In this document: positions 37,304-44,326 of the stretch, one piece after another
Layout of the letters: the number at the start of each line of letters is the position of its first letter
Numbering within the stretch: position 1 is the first letter of the stretch
Program-made: the position numbers and the translations under genes
The notes under the pieces: model-generated
Database searches by the model: none
Seen by the model: only the letters and a program-made list of their open reading frames with translations
Told to the model about the DNA's origin: nothing
Assembly: GCF_019134595.1 (NCBI RefSeq)
Contig: NZ_CP077770.1
Coordinates: 1,198,001-1,262,000, forward strand
DNA from: Pseudoalteromonas shioyasakiensis
GTDB taxonomy: Bacteria; Pseudomonadota; Gammaproteobacteria; Enterobacterales; Alteromonadaceae
Length of the DNA: 64,000 bases
Reading direction: 5' to 3'

Positions 37304-38485
37304 ATGACTAAGCATCACTTACATACACAATGTATTCATGGTCCAGAAAAACCAAATGATCCACATGGCGCACTGAGTGCGCCACTTTACCAAACCTCTA
37401 CCTTCTCTTTTGCTAATGCAGCCCAAGGTGCAGCCCGATTTGCTGGTGAAGAGCAGGGCTTTATTTATACCCGTTTAGGTAATCCGACAACCCAAGAGCT
37501 AGAACAAAAAGTGGCTCAGTTAGAAAACTGTGAAGCAGCAGCTGCCACAGCAACGGGTATGGGGGCGGTGTCTGCGTCTGTGCTTAGCTTTTTACAACAA
37601 GGTGACCACCTAGTCGCATCAAGCGCGTTATACGGTTGTACCTTTGCATTTTTTGCTCACATGTTGCCGCGCTTTGGTATCGAAGTTACTTTTGTTGACA
37701 TGACCAATGAGGCTGAACTTCGCGGCGCGGTTAAAGCCAATTCAAAAATGATTTTTGCAGAAACGCCAATTAATCCGACCATGGCGGTGCTTGATCTAAG
37801 TTTAATCGCCGATGTTGCCAAGCAGCATCAACTGATAAGCGTTATCGACAATACCTTCTTAACCCCTCTGCTACAGCAACCTACCTCGTTTGGTATTGAT
37901 ATTGTGGTACACAGCGCAACTAAATACCTAAATGGCCATGGTGATGTGGTGGCAGGGCTTGTATGCGGCACAGAGGAGCATATCAACCTGATAAAAATGA
38001 CGGTGCTAAAAGATATTGGTGCAACGATTAGTCCTCATGATGCATGGTTAATTAATCGTGGTTTAAAAACTCTTGCTGTACGCATGGAGCGCCACTGTGC
38101 AAGTGCCCAAGTAGTTGCTGAATATTTAGAGCAACACCCGTTAGTTAGCCAAGTTTATTATCCAGGACTTAAATCACATCCGGGTCATCAATTTATTGGC
38201 TCACAGATGAAAGCCGCTGGTGGTGTTATTGCCTTTGAAATAAAAGGCAGCCTTGAAGATGGTGAAACATTTATAAATAACACTCAGCTTTGCACTCTTG
38301 CTGTGAGTTTAGGGGATGCTGAAACCCTCATTCAACATCCTGCATCGATGACACATTCGCCTTATACACCTGAAGAAAGAGCAGCTGCTGGTATCAGTGA
38401 TGGCTTAATTCGATTATCAGTTGGTCTTGAGGATGTTAACGACATTATTAACGATCTTAAAACTGCATTTACATTCATTGGTTAG
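37304..38485 (+). CDS. megL: Methionine gamma-lyase
   Basis: A PLP enzyme of the Cys/Met-metabolism family that cleaves L-methionine to methanethiol, ammonia and 2-oxobutyrate. The PLP lysine is in HSATKYLNGHGD (about residue 208). The deciding feature is SALYGCTFAFF: the cysteine after YG (Cys116 in Pseudomonas MGL) marks methionine gamma-lyase, where cystathionine lyases have other residues. LSVGLED near the C-terminus is family-typical. The 393 residues fit. It stands alone, 134 bases after ycjF, with phhA next. Cystathionine gamma-lyase/synthase remains a less likely alternative. Confidence 0.88.
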   Translation: MTKHHLHTQCIHGPEKPNDPHGALSAPLYQTSTFSFANAAQGAARFAGEEQGFIYTRLGNPTTQELEQKVAQLENCEAAAATATGMGAVSASVLSFLQQGDHLVASSALYGCTFAFFAHMLPRFGIEVTFVDMTNEAELRGAVKANSKMIFAETPINPTMAVLDLSLIADVAKQHQLISVIDNTFLTPLLQQPTSFGIDIVVHSATKYLNGHGDVVAGLVCGTEEHINLIKMTVLKDIGATISPHDAWLINRGLKTLAVRMERHCASAQVVAEYLEQHPLVSQVYYPGLKSHPGHQFIGSQMKAAGGVIAFEIKGSLEDGETFINNTQLCTLAVSLGDAETLIQHPASMTHSPYTPEERAAAGISDGLIRLSVGLEDVNDIINDLKTAFTFIG

Positions 38486-38487
38486 GT

Positions 38488-38505
38488 TGTAATTTTAAAT
38501 TTACG
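38488..38505 (+). promoter_or_regulatory. TyrR-type box 1 upstream of phhA
   Basis: TGTAAT-TTTAAA-TTTACG matches the TyrR/PhhR consensus TGTAAA-N6-TTTACA at 10 of 12 defined positions with the exact six-base spacing. It begins two bases after the megL stop. Confidence 0.65.
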
Positions 38506-38562
38506 GTTGTGCTTGCTTTTATCCCTTTAAAAATGTGGTGTGTAAACTTTTAGATCTTTTGG

Positions 38563-38580
38563 TGTAATTTAAACTTTACG
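38563..38580 (+). promoter_or_regulatory. TyrR-type box 2 upstream of phhA
   Basis: TGTAAT-TTAAAC-TTTACG, again 10 of 12 and the exact spacing. It lies 75 bases after box 1 (about seven helical turns), so bound dimers would face the same side of the DNA. A half-site TGTAAA lies at 38541-38546. Confidence 0.7.
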
Positions 38581-38583
38581 TTA

Positions 38584-38614
38584 GGGCTGTTTCTGCAAAC
38601 CTTAGAAACAGCCT
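38584..38614 (+). terminator. Hairpin between TyrR boxes and phhA
   Basis: GGCTGTTTCT (38585-38594) and AGAAACAGCC (38604-38613) form a perfect 10-bp stem with a 9-base loop. Only TT follows, so it is a weak megL terminator or a leader structure. Confidence 0.5.
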
Positions 38615-38711
38615 TAACTATTAAAATTTCGCTTACTTTTACATAGTATCGGCTTAACAAGTTAATGAGATTCTGATCAATGCTGATCAAGATTTAACGA
38701 AGAAGGTTATT

Positions 38712-39509
38712 ATGGCTAAAGCAAGTAATTACACCTCCAAGCAACCTGATGAAAATGGGGTTATCCATTGGAGCGAAGAAGAAAATAAAATATGGTCTGA
38801 GCTAGTTGCTCGCCAACTCGCTTGCATAGAAGGTAAAGCCTGTGATGAATATTTAGCAGGTCTTAAGAAAATTAATTTACCAACAGATCGTATTCCACAA
38901 CTTAGTGAACTCAACGAAGTGTTACTCGAAACAACGGGCTGGCAAGTTGCGCCTGTTCCGGCACTGATCGATTTTGATGAGTTCTTTCGATTACTAGCAA
39001 ACAAGCAGTTCCCAGTAGCGACTTTTATTCGCAGCCGTGAAGAGTTTGACTACTTACAAGAGCCAGATATCTTCCACGAGATTTTTGGTCATTGTGCCAT
39101 GCTTACCAACCCAGCATTTGCTGAATTTACACACAAATATGGTCAGTTAGGTTATGCCGCTGAAAAGAAAGATCGTGTTTATTTAGCACGCCTTTACTGG
39201 TTTACCGTTGAGTTTGGTTTAATGCAAACCGAACAAGGTCTGCGTATTTATGGTGGTGGTATTTTATCAAGCCCAGGCGAAACGCAGTATGTGTATTCAG
39301 ATAAGCCAGAAATCAATGCGATGAACGTGCTTGATGTATTACGTACACCTTATCGTATTGATATTATGCAGCCTGTGTACTACACCATTAACTCAATCAA
39401 TGACTTATTTGATATTTCACAAATGGATATCATGTCGCTGGTGAGTAAAGCAAAAGAATTAGGGCTACATGAGCCAAAGTTTCCTCCTAAAGAAAAATTA
39501 GCAAGTTAA
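38712..39509 (+). CDS. phhA: Phenylalanine 4-hydroxylase
   Basis: A pterin-dependent, non-haem iron monooxygenase that converts phenylalanine to tyrosine for catabolism or pigment synthesis. The 2-His-1-Glu iron site is clear: DIFHEIFGHCAML supplies two histidines, and the glutamate is in YWFTVEFGL. Length 265 matches bacterial PhhA. AGAAGG lies ahead of the ATG. phhB follows nine bases downstream and regenerates the pterin cofactor. Two TyrR-like boxes upstream suggest control by aromatic amino acids. Confidence 0.96.
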   Translation: MAKASNYTSKQPDENGVIHWSEEENKIWSELVARQLACIEGKACDEYLAGLKKINLPTDRIPQLSELNEVLLETTGWQVAPVPALIDFDEFFRLLANKQFPVATFIRSREEFDYLQEPDIFHEIFGHCAMLTNPAFAEFTHKYGQLGYAAEKKDRVYLARLYWFTVEFGLMQTEQGLRIYGGGILSSPGETQYVYSDKPEINAMNVLDVLRTPYRIDIMQPVYYTINSINDLFDISQMDIMSLVSKAKELGLHEPKFPPKEKLAS

Positions 39510-39518
39510 GGATTTATA

Positions 39519-39863
39519 ATGTCTTCATTAAGCACACAAAAGTGTGAAGCGTGTCGTGCGGATGCGCCTAAAGTATCTGATGCTGAATTAGCAGAATTGA
39601 TCAAAGTGATCCCAGACTGGGTTCCTGAAGTGCGCGACGGCATTATGCAATTAGAGCGTGTTTACAAGTTTAAAAACTTCAAGCAAGCACTTGAGTTCAC
39701 TAATAAAGTGGGCGCTATGGCTGAAGAAGAAGGTCACCACCCAGGTCTGTTAACAGAGTGGGGCAAAGTAACCGTTACTTGGTGGAGCCACTCTATCAAA
39801 GGGTTACACAAAAATGATTTTATCTGTGCTGCTAAAACAGACGATGTATTTGCTGCATTGTAA
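39519..39863 (+). CDS. phhB: Pterin-4a-carbinolamine dehydratase
   Basis: It dehydrates 4a-hydroxytetrahydropterin, recycling the cofactor used by PhhA. The active-site signature [20 protein letters not shown] carries the catalytic His pair. The 114-residue length is normal. The last nine codons, the stop and the terminator lie inside a 94-bp sequence repeated 2,059 bases downstream. Confidence 0.95.
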   Translation: MSSLSTQKCEACRADAPKVSDAELAELIKVIPDWVPEVRDGIMQLERVYKFKNFKQALEFTNKVGAMAEEEGHHPGLLTEWGKVTVTWWSHSIKGLHKNDFICAAKTDDVFAAL

Positions 39864-39929
39864 ATTTTAAGTTCTGCCCAGAACGATAAAAGGCGTAACC
39901 TCAGGTTGCGCCTTTTTGCTTTTTTAGAG
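39836..39929 (+). repeat. 94-bp direct repeat, copy 1 (phhB 3' end plus terminator)
   Basis: It runs from within phhB (AACAGACG...) through the stop and terminator to TTTTTTAGAG. It matches 41895-41988 at 93 of 94 positions. The only difference is C to T in the terminator loop (CCTCAGG versus CCTTAGG). Confidence 0.97.
39888..39918 (+). terminator. Intrinsic terminator of phhAB
   Basis: AGGCGTAACC-TCA-GGTTGCGCCT (39891-39913) followed by TTTTT. A second copy lies at 41950-41972. Confidence 0.92.
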
Positions 39930-40141
39930 CTGTTTTCAGCACCCTACTTGAAGGGATTTCATAAAAAGGCTAGCATGAACCCCATATAGGTAAATACTAG
40001 GGAAGGTGGTTTATCGTTTATTCCTCTAAGGTTTTAAAAAGCACTCAAACCCAGAGCTTTTATTTTTTACGCCATATCTTTTTATCAGCTTATATTTGCC
40101 TTTATCTATTACTTTTATTAAAGCCACTTGAGGTACAAGCT

Positions 40142-40651
40142 ATGTTTGGTCGATTTAAATTGCATACTGTAGAAATGTCGCCGGAGGTATCAGGTCGAAT
40201 AACTGATGGGGGTAAGCCATTATCAGGTGTGCAAGTAGCAAGAAGCCTAGCATATGATGGGTACAAAGATGGTAAAGAGCAACTAGAGCATACATTTACT
40301 AATGAAAATGGTGAGTTTTCGTTTACAAAAATGGTAATCAAATCTCGTAAACCAGGCAGTATCTTTGGACAGAACATGCCAGTATTACAAGCGATTTATG
40401 TTGAGCGCGACGATAAGTTATATCAACTATGGTATACGAGTAAGGTGTGGGAGCCAGTTAAGCCGATAAGTGATTTGTTATTGAGATTGAATGCAGATCT
40501 ACAAAATAAAGAAATACACCATGAAGTTGATACAAGAAGTTATGGTGGTATGCGTTCTCAAGTCGTTCTATCTATATGCTATTTCCAAGATAGCCTCATA
40601 ACATCTTTTTATAATAATCAAGAGATATCTACTTATGCAGATATTGATTAA
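40142..40651 (+). CDS. Uncharacterised beta-rich protein, first gene of the repeat-bounded cassette
   Basis: A cytoplasmic-looking 169-residue protein without a signal peptide. The N-terminal half (about 12-75) resembles a carboxypeptidase-regulatory-like or DUF6795-type beta sandwich: EVSGRITDGGKPLSGVQVAR, later FTNENGEFSFTKM. I know no established activity. GAGG stands 7-8 bases before the ATG. It is followed 33 bases downstream by the class 3 lipase gene, and both lie between the 94-bp repeats, so it is probably a partner, adaptor or immunity protein of the lipase. That role is inferred from position only. About 210 bases before it (39930-40141) hold no other recognisable feature. Confidence 0.75.
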   Translation: MFGRFKLHTVEMSPEVSGRITDGGKPLSGVQVARSLAYDGYKDGKEQLEHTFTNENGEFSFTKMVIKSRKPGSIFGQNMPVLQAIYVERDDKLYQLWYTSKVWEPVKPISDLLLRLNADLQNKEIHHEVDTRSYGGMRSQVVLSICYFQDSLITSFYNNQEISTYADID

Positions 40652-40684
40652 TTTTTAATATTTTTTTTAATGTAAGGAAACATT

Positions 40685-41851
40685 ATGCACGCAATTTCAC
40701 CCAGGATGGCATCTAGCTTAGCACTAGCCTCATACTCTATTAAAAATGGCTTATCAAAAGGGTCTCGATTAGCAGTTAATCAAGATATCGATAAACACTT
40801 CAGCTTTGACCTATCAAACGGAGTACATAAGGGGACTTCTGGGGGCTTTTTCTGGCGTAAAGAAACAGGCTTTGCTCTTATTGGTCAAGGAAAGGCTAGT
40901 AGTATGATACATAAAAATGATTATGTAGTTGCTTTTAGAGGAACTGATGCCTTAGCTGACTGGGTTACCGATGCAACAGCCCATAGCACGAATAGTGATA
41001 ATGGGAATGCTGTTCACACTGGTTTTCAGCGCAGTTTTGCTTCTATAAGACCTAGTCTTTTTGATTATTTTAACCAACCTGGCGTAAGAGACAAAAAAGG
41101 TGGGGTTGTTCATTGTGTAGGACATAGCTTGGGCGGAGCCTTAGCGACATTAGCTGCTGACTGGATAAGTACAGAATTTGATAAAACAGTTTACGTTTAT
41201 ACCTTTGGAGCTCCGCGAGTCGGCAAAAAAGACTTTGTAATAAGTAATCACTCAAGAATTGAAAAGACTTACCGTTGTGTTCATGGTAATGATCCTGTTC
41301 CAAAAGTACCTGTCTGGCCTTTTTACCATGCTCCGTTAAATGGACGAGAATATATATTGTCACGAGCTCAAGGAATTAGTTTCGCAGCCCATGGAATGCC
41401 GAATGGGCCTGGATATATAAATACAGCAGATCATAATCGTTGGGAGAGTTTAGATGTGCAATCATCAACCTCTATAAGCCAGCGTGTAATACTCAATTAT
41501 AACCATCGCCTTCAGACTACATACTCAACACATTGGGCTGATAAAATAGCGGCTGCATTAATGACAATATTGGTTGATGGCGGAGCGTCAGGTATCGTCG
41601 CTAGTTTACAAGCTACATTAGTGCCTGTTGCCACTGTTTATGATGTTATGGCTCGTACTCTGGCTGATATAGCTAAGATAAAAACAGAGCAAACAGAACC
41701 CCTTAGAGGTTTGTTAGCATGTATGCTGGCTTTTGCAGGTAAAGGCGTAAGTATCCCAATAAAATTAACAGAGAGCTTCATTCGTTGGGTATTCAGTGTA
41801 ACTATTGGGCGTTTGTATAAAGCTGCTAGACAAGCAATGAAGCAAAACTAG
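40685..41851 (+). CDS. Class 3 lipase, candidate interbacterial effector
   Basis: A 388-residue alpha/beta-hydrolase lipase. The class 3 hallmarks are present: FRGTDALADWVTDA (about 79), HTGFQRSF, the nucleophile elbow GHSLGGALATL with S148, and FGAPRVGKKDF followed by HGNDPVPKVP (catalytic Asp and neighbourhood). There is no signal peptide. The C-terminal 90 residues contain long hydrophobic, possibly membrane-active helices (about 293-325 and 338-378). Phospholipases of this build without a Sec signal are often type VI secretion effectors. AAGGA precedes the ATG. AGA and ATA codons are more frequent than in flanking core genes, which suggests transfer. Confidence 0.85.
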   Translation: MHAISPRMASSLALASYSIKNGLSKGSRLAVNQDIDKHFSFDLSNGVHKGTSGGFFWRKETGFALIGQGKASSMIHKNDYVVAFRGTDALADWVTDATAHSTNSDNGNAVHTGFQRSFASIRPSLFDYFNQPGVRDKKGGVVHCVGHSLGGALATLAADWISTEFDKTVYVYTFGAPRVGKKDFVISNHSRIEKTYRCVHGNDPVPKVPVWPFYHAPLNGREYILSRAQGISFAAHGMPNGPGYINTADHNRWESLDVQSSTSISQRVILNYNHRLQTTYSTHWADKIAAALMTILVDGGASGIVASLQATLVPVATVYDVMARTLADIAKIKTEQTEPLRGLLACMLAFAGKGVSIPIKLTESFIRWVFSVTIGRLYKAARQAMKQN

Positions 41852-41894
41852 TAACCATTACATAAATAAATATTTATGAAGTTGCTAAAGTCAC

Positions 41895-41988
41895 AACAGA
41901 CGATGTATTTGCTGCATTGTAAATTTTAAGTTCTGCCCAGAACGATAAAAGGCGTAACCTTAGGTTGCGCCTTTTTGCTTTTTTAGAG
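41895..41988 (+). repeat. 94-bp direct repeat, copy 2
   Basis: It repeats the phhB 3' end, stop codon and terminator (stem 41950-41972). Just upstream (41878-41894) the sequence GAAGTTGCTAAAGTCACA reads in frame with the repeat as [18 protein letters not shown], a diverged version of the PhhB C-terminus. That suggests the second copy came with an incoming phhB end, not from a simple local duplication. Confidence 0.95.
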
Positions 41989-42042
41989 TCCAAGAATTAA
42001 CATTAGGCTCTTATCTATGCGAGAACACTAGAAAAGTAAATA

Positions 42043-42612
42043 ATGAAAAACAAAGCGCTTATTCTGCCATTCCTACTCATTTTACTGCCCTTAATTGATA
42101 GCTTGTTTATCCCGCAAACATTTGGCATTCAATGGCACAGCCCTAAGCTGATGTATCAAATAGGCGTAGCACTGATGATTGTAAAGCTCACTATGGTTGC
42201 CATTGGGCTTTGGTTATTACTTAAAGCAAAGCGCCTTTATATGGAAGCCAGTAAGTCGACCCGTATTATTAAATTTTCAGTCTTTTTACTCGGCGGCTTA
42301 CAGGTGGTGATAATGACAGCAATATGCTTTTGGTATTTAGTAGCGGGCACGCAAGCGAAACACTTTATGCTGCAAGACAACATTGCTGTATTTACCGCTG
42401 ATTATGGCGTATTTGCTCCGGTACATCATGAGTTTTCATTTATATGCTTTGATGCCAATGGTTTTTACCACCTGCAACCAATTGCCCAGCTACCTTGGCT
42501 CGGAACCTTTACGTTTACTAGCCAAGATTCACGTTTGATCATTCAACATAAAAACCAAAGCGGCGCGAATACTCAAGAAATTTCATTAAAAGGGTTTGGC
42601 TGTTTGCAGTGA
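42043..42612 (+). CDS. Uncharacterised membrane protein, 189 residues
   Basis: I do not recognise the family. It has three hydrophobic helices (about 5-20, 36-60 and 76-102), followed by an extracytoplasmic or soluble C-terminal half rich in aromatic residues and beta strand (HHEFSFICFDANGFYHL). It starts 54 bases after the second 94-bp repeat. The stop overlaps a possible GTG start of the next frame. No ribosome site stands out before the ATG. Neighbouring genes are also small and membrane-associated. Confidence 0.65.
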   Translation: MKNKALILPFLLILLPLIDSLFIPQTFGIQWHSPKLMYQIGVALMIVKLTMVAIGLWLLLKAKRLYMEASKSTRIIKFSVFLLGGLQVVIMTAICFWYLVAGTQAKHFMLQDNIAVFTADYGVFAPVHHEFSFICFDANGFYHLQPIAQLPWLGTFTFTSQDSRLIIQHKNQSGANTQEISLKGFGCLQ

Positions 42613-42731
42613 GAGGTGTTGGCTTTGTGAAAGGAGGCTGCAATTATAAGTGGTTTTCTGAATACATGCTCTGCAGAAGCCATTATCAGCCATTTTTAAA
42701 TCATGATTGTGGCATAACACATGGAGACAAA

Positions 42732-43130
42732 TTGAAAAGTTTAAGGATAGTAAAATACACTTTAGTCATGCTGGTTTTGAATACCGTATTAAGTACCTTT
42801 ATCACTCTAATAATTGGTAGTGATAACTTAGCTTCACTCCCATTCGGCAAATACTTTACATACCAGTTATTACCATCTTATTTATTGAACGCGGCTATTT
42901 ATACCGTTATGGCTAAGCGCAATGTTGTAAAAGTTTGGAATTATGCCCTAAGTGTATATTTACTGAGCTTTATAGTGGGAACAGTAATGGTATCGATACT
43001 ATTACAAATGTTATTTATCCCACCTTTATGGTTTGTAGAAGTGCCTTTGAGTATAGCCTTTGCGATTCTTGGTACTGTCACCGGAATTAAATTAGGTACT
43101 CTGGATAGTAAGGAAGTCGAAGGGCCCTGA
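42732..43130 (+). CDS. Uncharacterised four-helix membrane protein
   Basis: Unknown family. From a TTG at 42732 with GGAG five bases upstream, the product is 132 residues: MKSLRIVKYTLVMLVLNTVL and three further hydrophobic helices (about 37-52, 63-88 and 93-117). The frame is open back to a GTG at 42609 overlapping the previous stop, with a strong AAAGGAGG at 42629-42636 inside, so a longer product is possible. The stop codon lies within a REP-like palindrome. Confidence 0.55.
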   Translation: MKSLRIVKYTLVMLVLNTVLSTFITLIIGSDNLASLPFGKYFTYQLLPSYLLNAAIYTVMAKRNVVKVWNYALSVYLLSFIVGTVMVSILLQMLFIPPLWFVEVPLSIAFAILGTVTGIKLGTLDSKEVEGP

Positions 43131-43173
43131 TCTTGTTTTTTCTTTCATAAGGCAAAAAACAAGACTTGACCCT
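43121..43173. repeat. REP-like palindrome 1
   Basis: TCTTGTTTTTT (43131-43141) and AAAAAACAAGA (43154-43164) form a perfect 11-bp core. The outer parts AGGG...CCCT extend it imperfectly to about 53 bp. It resembles the palindromes at 43640 and 44201. Confidence 0.75.
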
Positions 43174-43196
43174 CATAAAACTCTAGGTTGGGAAAT

Positions 43197-43583
43197 ATGA
43201 ATATTACAAAAGCATCAGAGTTGATGGCCCTTCACAGAGCCATAGTTGAGGCAAAGTTCAAAGAGTCGCACTTTGATTCCGCCATTCCATATAGTGGGAT
43301 TATTGCAGATTTATCATCAAGGATTCTTGCGGATATTGTTCATACTCTGTTGGAAAACGGCGAGCACGATGAAGCGATTGGTTGGTCGTCATTAATTAAA
43401 CTAAATGAAGATTGGCATGGCTATGAGTGTATAAAGAATTGGATACGAGAAACTAGATGTTGGATTGATATGGATGAGGAAGATAAATCACAATTCATTA
43501 AAGTATTGTGCTCACCATACCAACCATCAAAAAATCAACTAAACAACTTAATTAAGTTTGGTGATACAAATTGTAAGGTTTAA
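43197..43583 (+). CDS. Uncharacterised small acidic protein
   Basis: A soluble protein of 128 residues from the ATG at 43197 (a TTG nine bases upstream is also in frame). It is helical and mildly acidic, with many Trp residues, and has no signal or membrane segment. The family is not recognised. Size and composition resemble polymorphic-toxin immunity proteins, and its neighbours are an Rhs remnant and a candidate immunity gene. That is inference from context only. Confidence 0.6.
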   Translation: MNITKASELMALHRAIVEAKFKESHFDSAIPYSGIIADLSSRILADIVHTLLENGEHDEAIGWSSLIKLNEDWHGYECIKNWIRETRCWIDMDEEDKSQFIKVLCSPYQPSKNQLNNLIKFGDTNCKV

Positions 43584-43639
43584 CTTTTTTGTACCCTGTA
43601 GCTGGTAAAAATAATGAATTGTTTAATTTTGAAAGCTTA

Positions 43640-43681
43640 GGTCTTGCCTCTTGCTTGCATACAAATTTAAAAAACAAGACC
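43640..43681. repeat. REP-like palindrome 2
   Basis: GGTCTTG (43640-43646) and CAAGACC (43675-43681) with an AAAAAACAAGACC right arm shared with copy 1. The left arm is partly degraded (CCTCTTGCTTGC). Confidence 0.65.
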
Positions 43682-43682
43682 A

Positions 43683-43922
43683 GTCTCTCATAGCACTCCT
43701 TATTTGGGGAATGATTCTATAAATATGACAGATCCTACTGGTGAGCTTGTTCATTTAGCAATAGGCTTTGTTGTAGGCACAGGTGTTGAATTTGCTTGCC
43801 TAATTTACTGGTAAAGAGGTTAGTTTACTAAAGCTGTGGTTTCCGAGTTAGATAGGGCTGCAACGCAAGGTAGTGAAAAGATAATTAGTGATTCATATTC
43901 GAGTCTTAAAAATGAGTGTTAG
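43683..43922 (+). pseudogene. Rhs C-terminal remnant with two in-frame stops
   Basis: One continuous frame reads ...LGNDSINMTDPTGELVHLAIGFVV (split here for length) and on to LIYW, then TAA (43812), two codons, TAG (43821), then FTKAVVSELDRAATQGSEKI and on to a natural stop at 43920. The NMTDPTGE segment is the end of the Rhs core (consensus NxxNxxDPxG), after which variable toxin tips begin. No Rhs repeat or core lies upstream; palindrome 2 abuts it. This is therefore a displaced, inactivated tip fragment. Its end overlaps the next gene by 11 bases, as toxin-immunity pairs often do. Confidence 0.65.
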
Positions 43923-44130
43923 AACTAGTTTTAGAATATTTTTTAGATTGACTATTGTTTGTATTGGAATTTTAACAGGGCTTACGTTTTTAAAAGTAGC
44001 TCTGAATGGAGAAATTTATGAATTAAGTTTTCAACGAATGCTTGATGGCTTTATATATGCAATATTACCAGCTTCAATTGTTTTAGCACTTATTCTATTT
44101 ATCATTGATTACACGGAAAAGAAGCTATGA
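43912..44130 (+). CDS. Small two-helix membrane protein, candidate orphan immunity protein
   Basis: 72 residues from the ATG at 43912 (MSVRTSFRIFFRL). Two hydrophobic helices (about 9-30 and 45-66) leave both termini basic. The start overlaps the end of the Rhs-tip remnant by 11 bases. By the usual order of Rhs tip then immunity, this is a plausible immunity gene retained after its toxin was lost. The frame is also open to a GTG at 43888. No family is recognised. Confidence 0.55.
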   Translation: MSVRTSFRIFFRLTIVCIGILTGLTFLKVALNGEIYELSFQRMLDGFIYAILPASIVLALILFIIDYTEKKL

Positions 44131-44200
44131 CTTCTAAACGAGCTTCTATTCTTTAGTCTCGCACTCGCGGGGCTTTAAAAACTAGTAAGTAAAGGGGGTA

Positions 44201-44240
44201 GGTCTTGCTTTTTGCTTCCTAGAAAGTCAAAAAACAAGCG
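44201..44240. repeat. REP-like palindrome 3
   Basis: GGTCTTGCTTTTTG (44201-44214) and CAAAAAACAAG (44228-44238) pair with one mismatch. Spacing to copies 1 and 2 is about 1.1 kb and 0.56 kb. Confidence 0.7.
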
Positions 44241-44274
44241 TAAGTCTTAATAATCATTACTATCCTTTATCAGA

Positions 44275-44309
44275 ACTGCCAGCTCTTAAAATATTAAATA
44301 GCTGGCAGT
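44275..44309 (-). terminator. Inverted repeat at the end of the efflux operon
   Basis: ACTGCCAGCT (44275-44284) and AGCTGGCAGT (44300-44309) are perfect 10-bp arms with a 15-base AT-rich loop, lying 18 bases beyond the stop of the adaptor gene. No T run is present, so efficiency is uncertain. Confidence 0.55.
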
Positions 44310-44326
44310 CATCTCAAGCCTTGCAG

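Noticed and set aside
42609..42731. N-terminal 41-codon extension of the four-helix membrane protein
   Set aside because: The stretch is unlike the rest in composition, and the TTG at 42732 has a better placed ribosome site. It is kept only as an alternative because of an internal AAAGGAGG.
43121..44240. Three palindromes plus small genes as integron cassettes with attC sites
   Set aside because: The palindromes lack the GTTRRRY/RYYYAAC core sites, genes and palindromes are not regularly spaced, and no integrase is visible. REP-like elements fit better.
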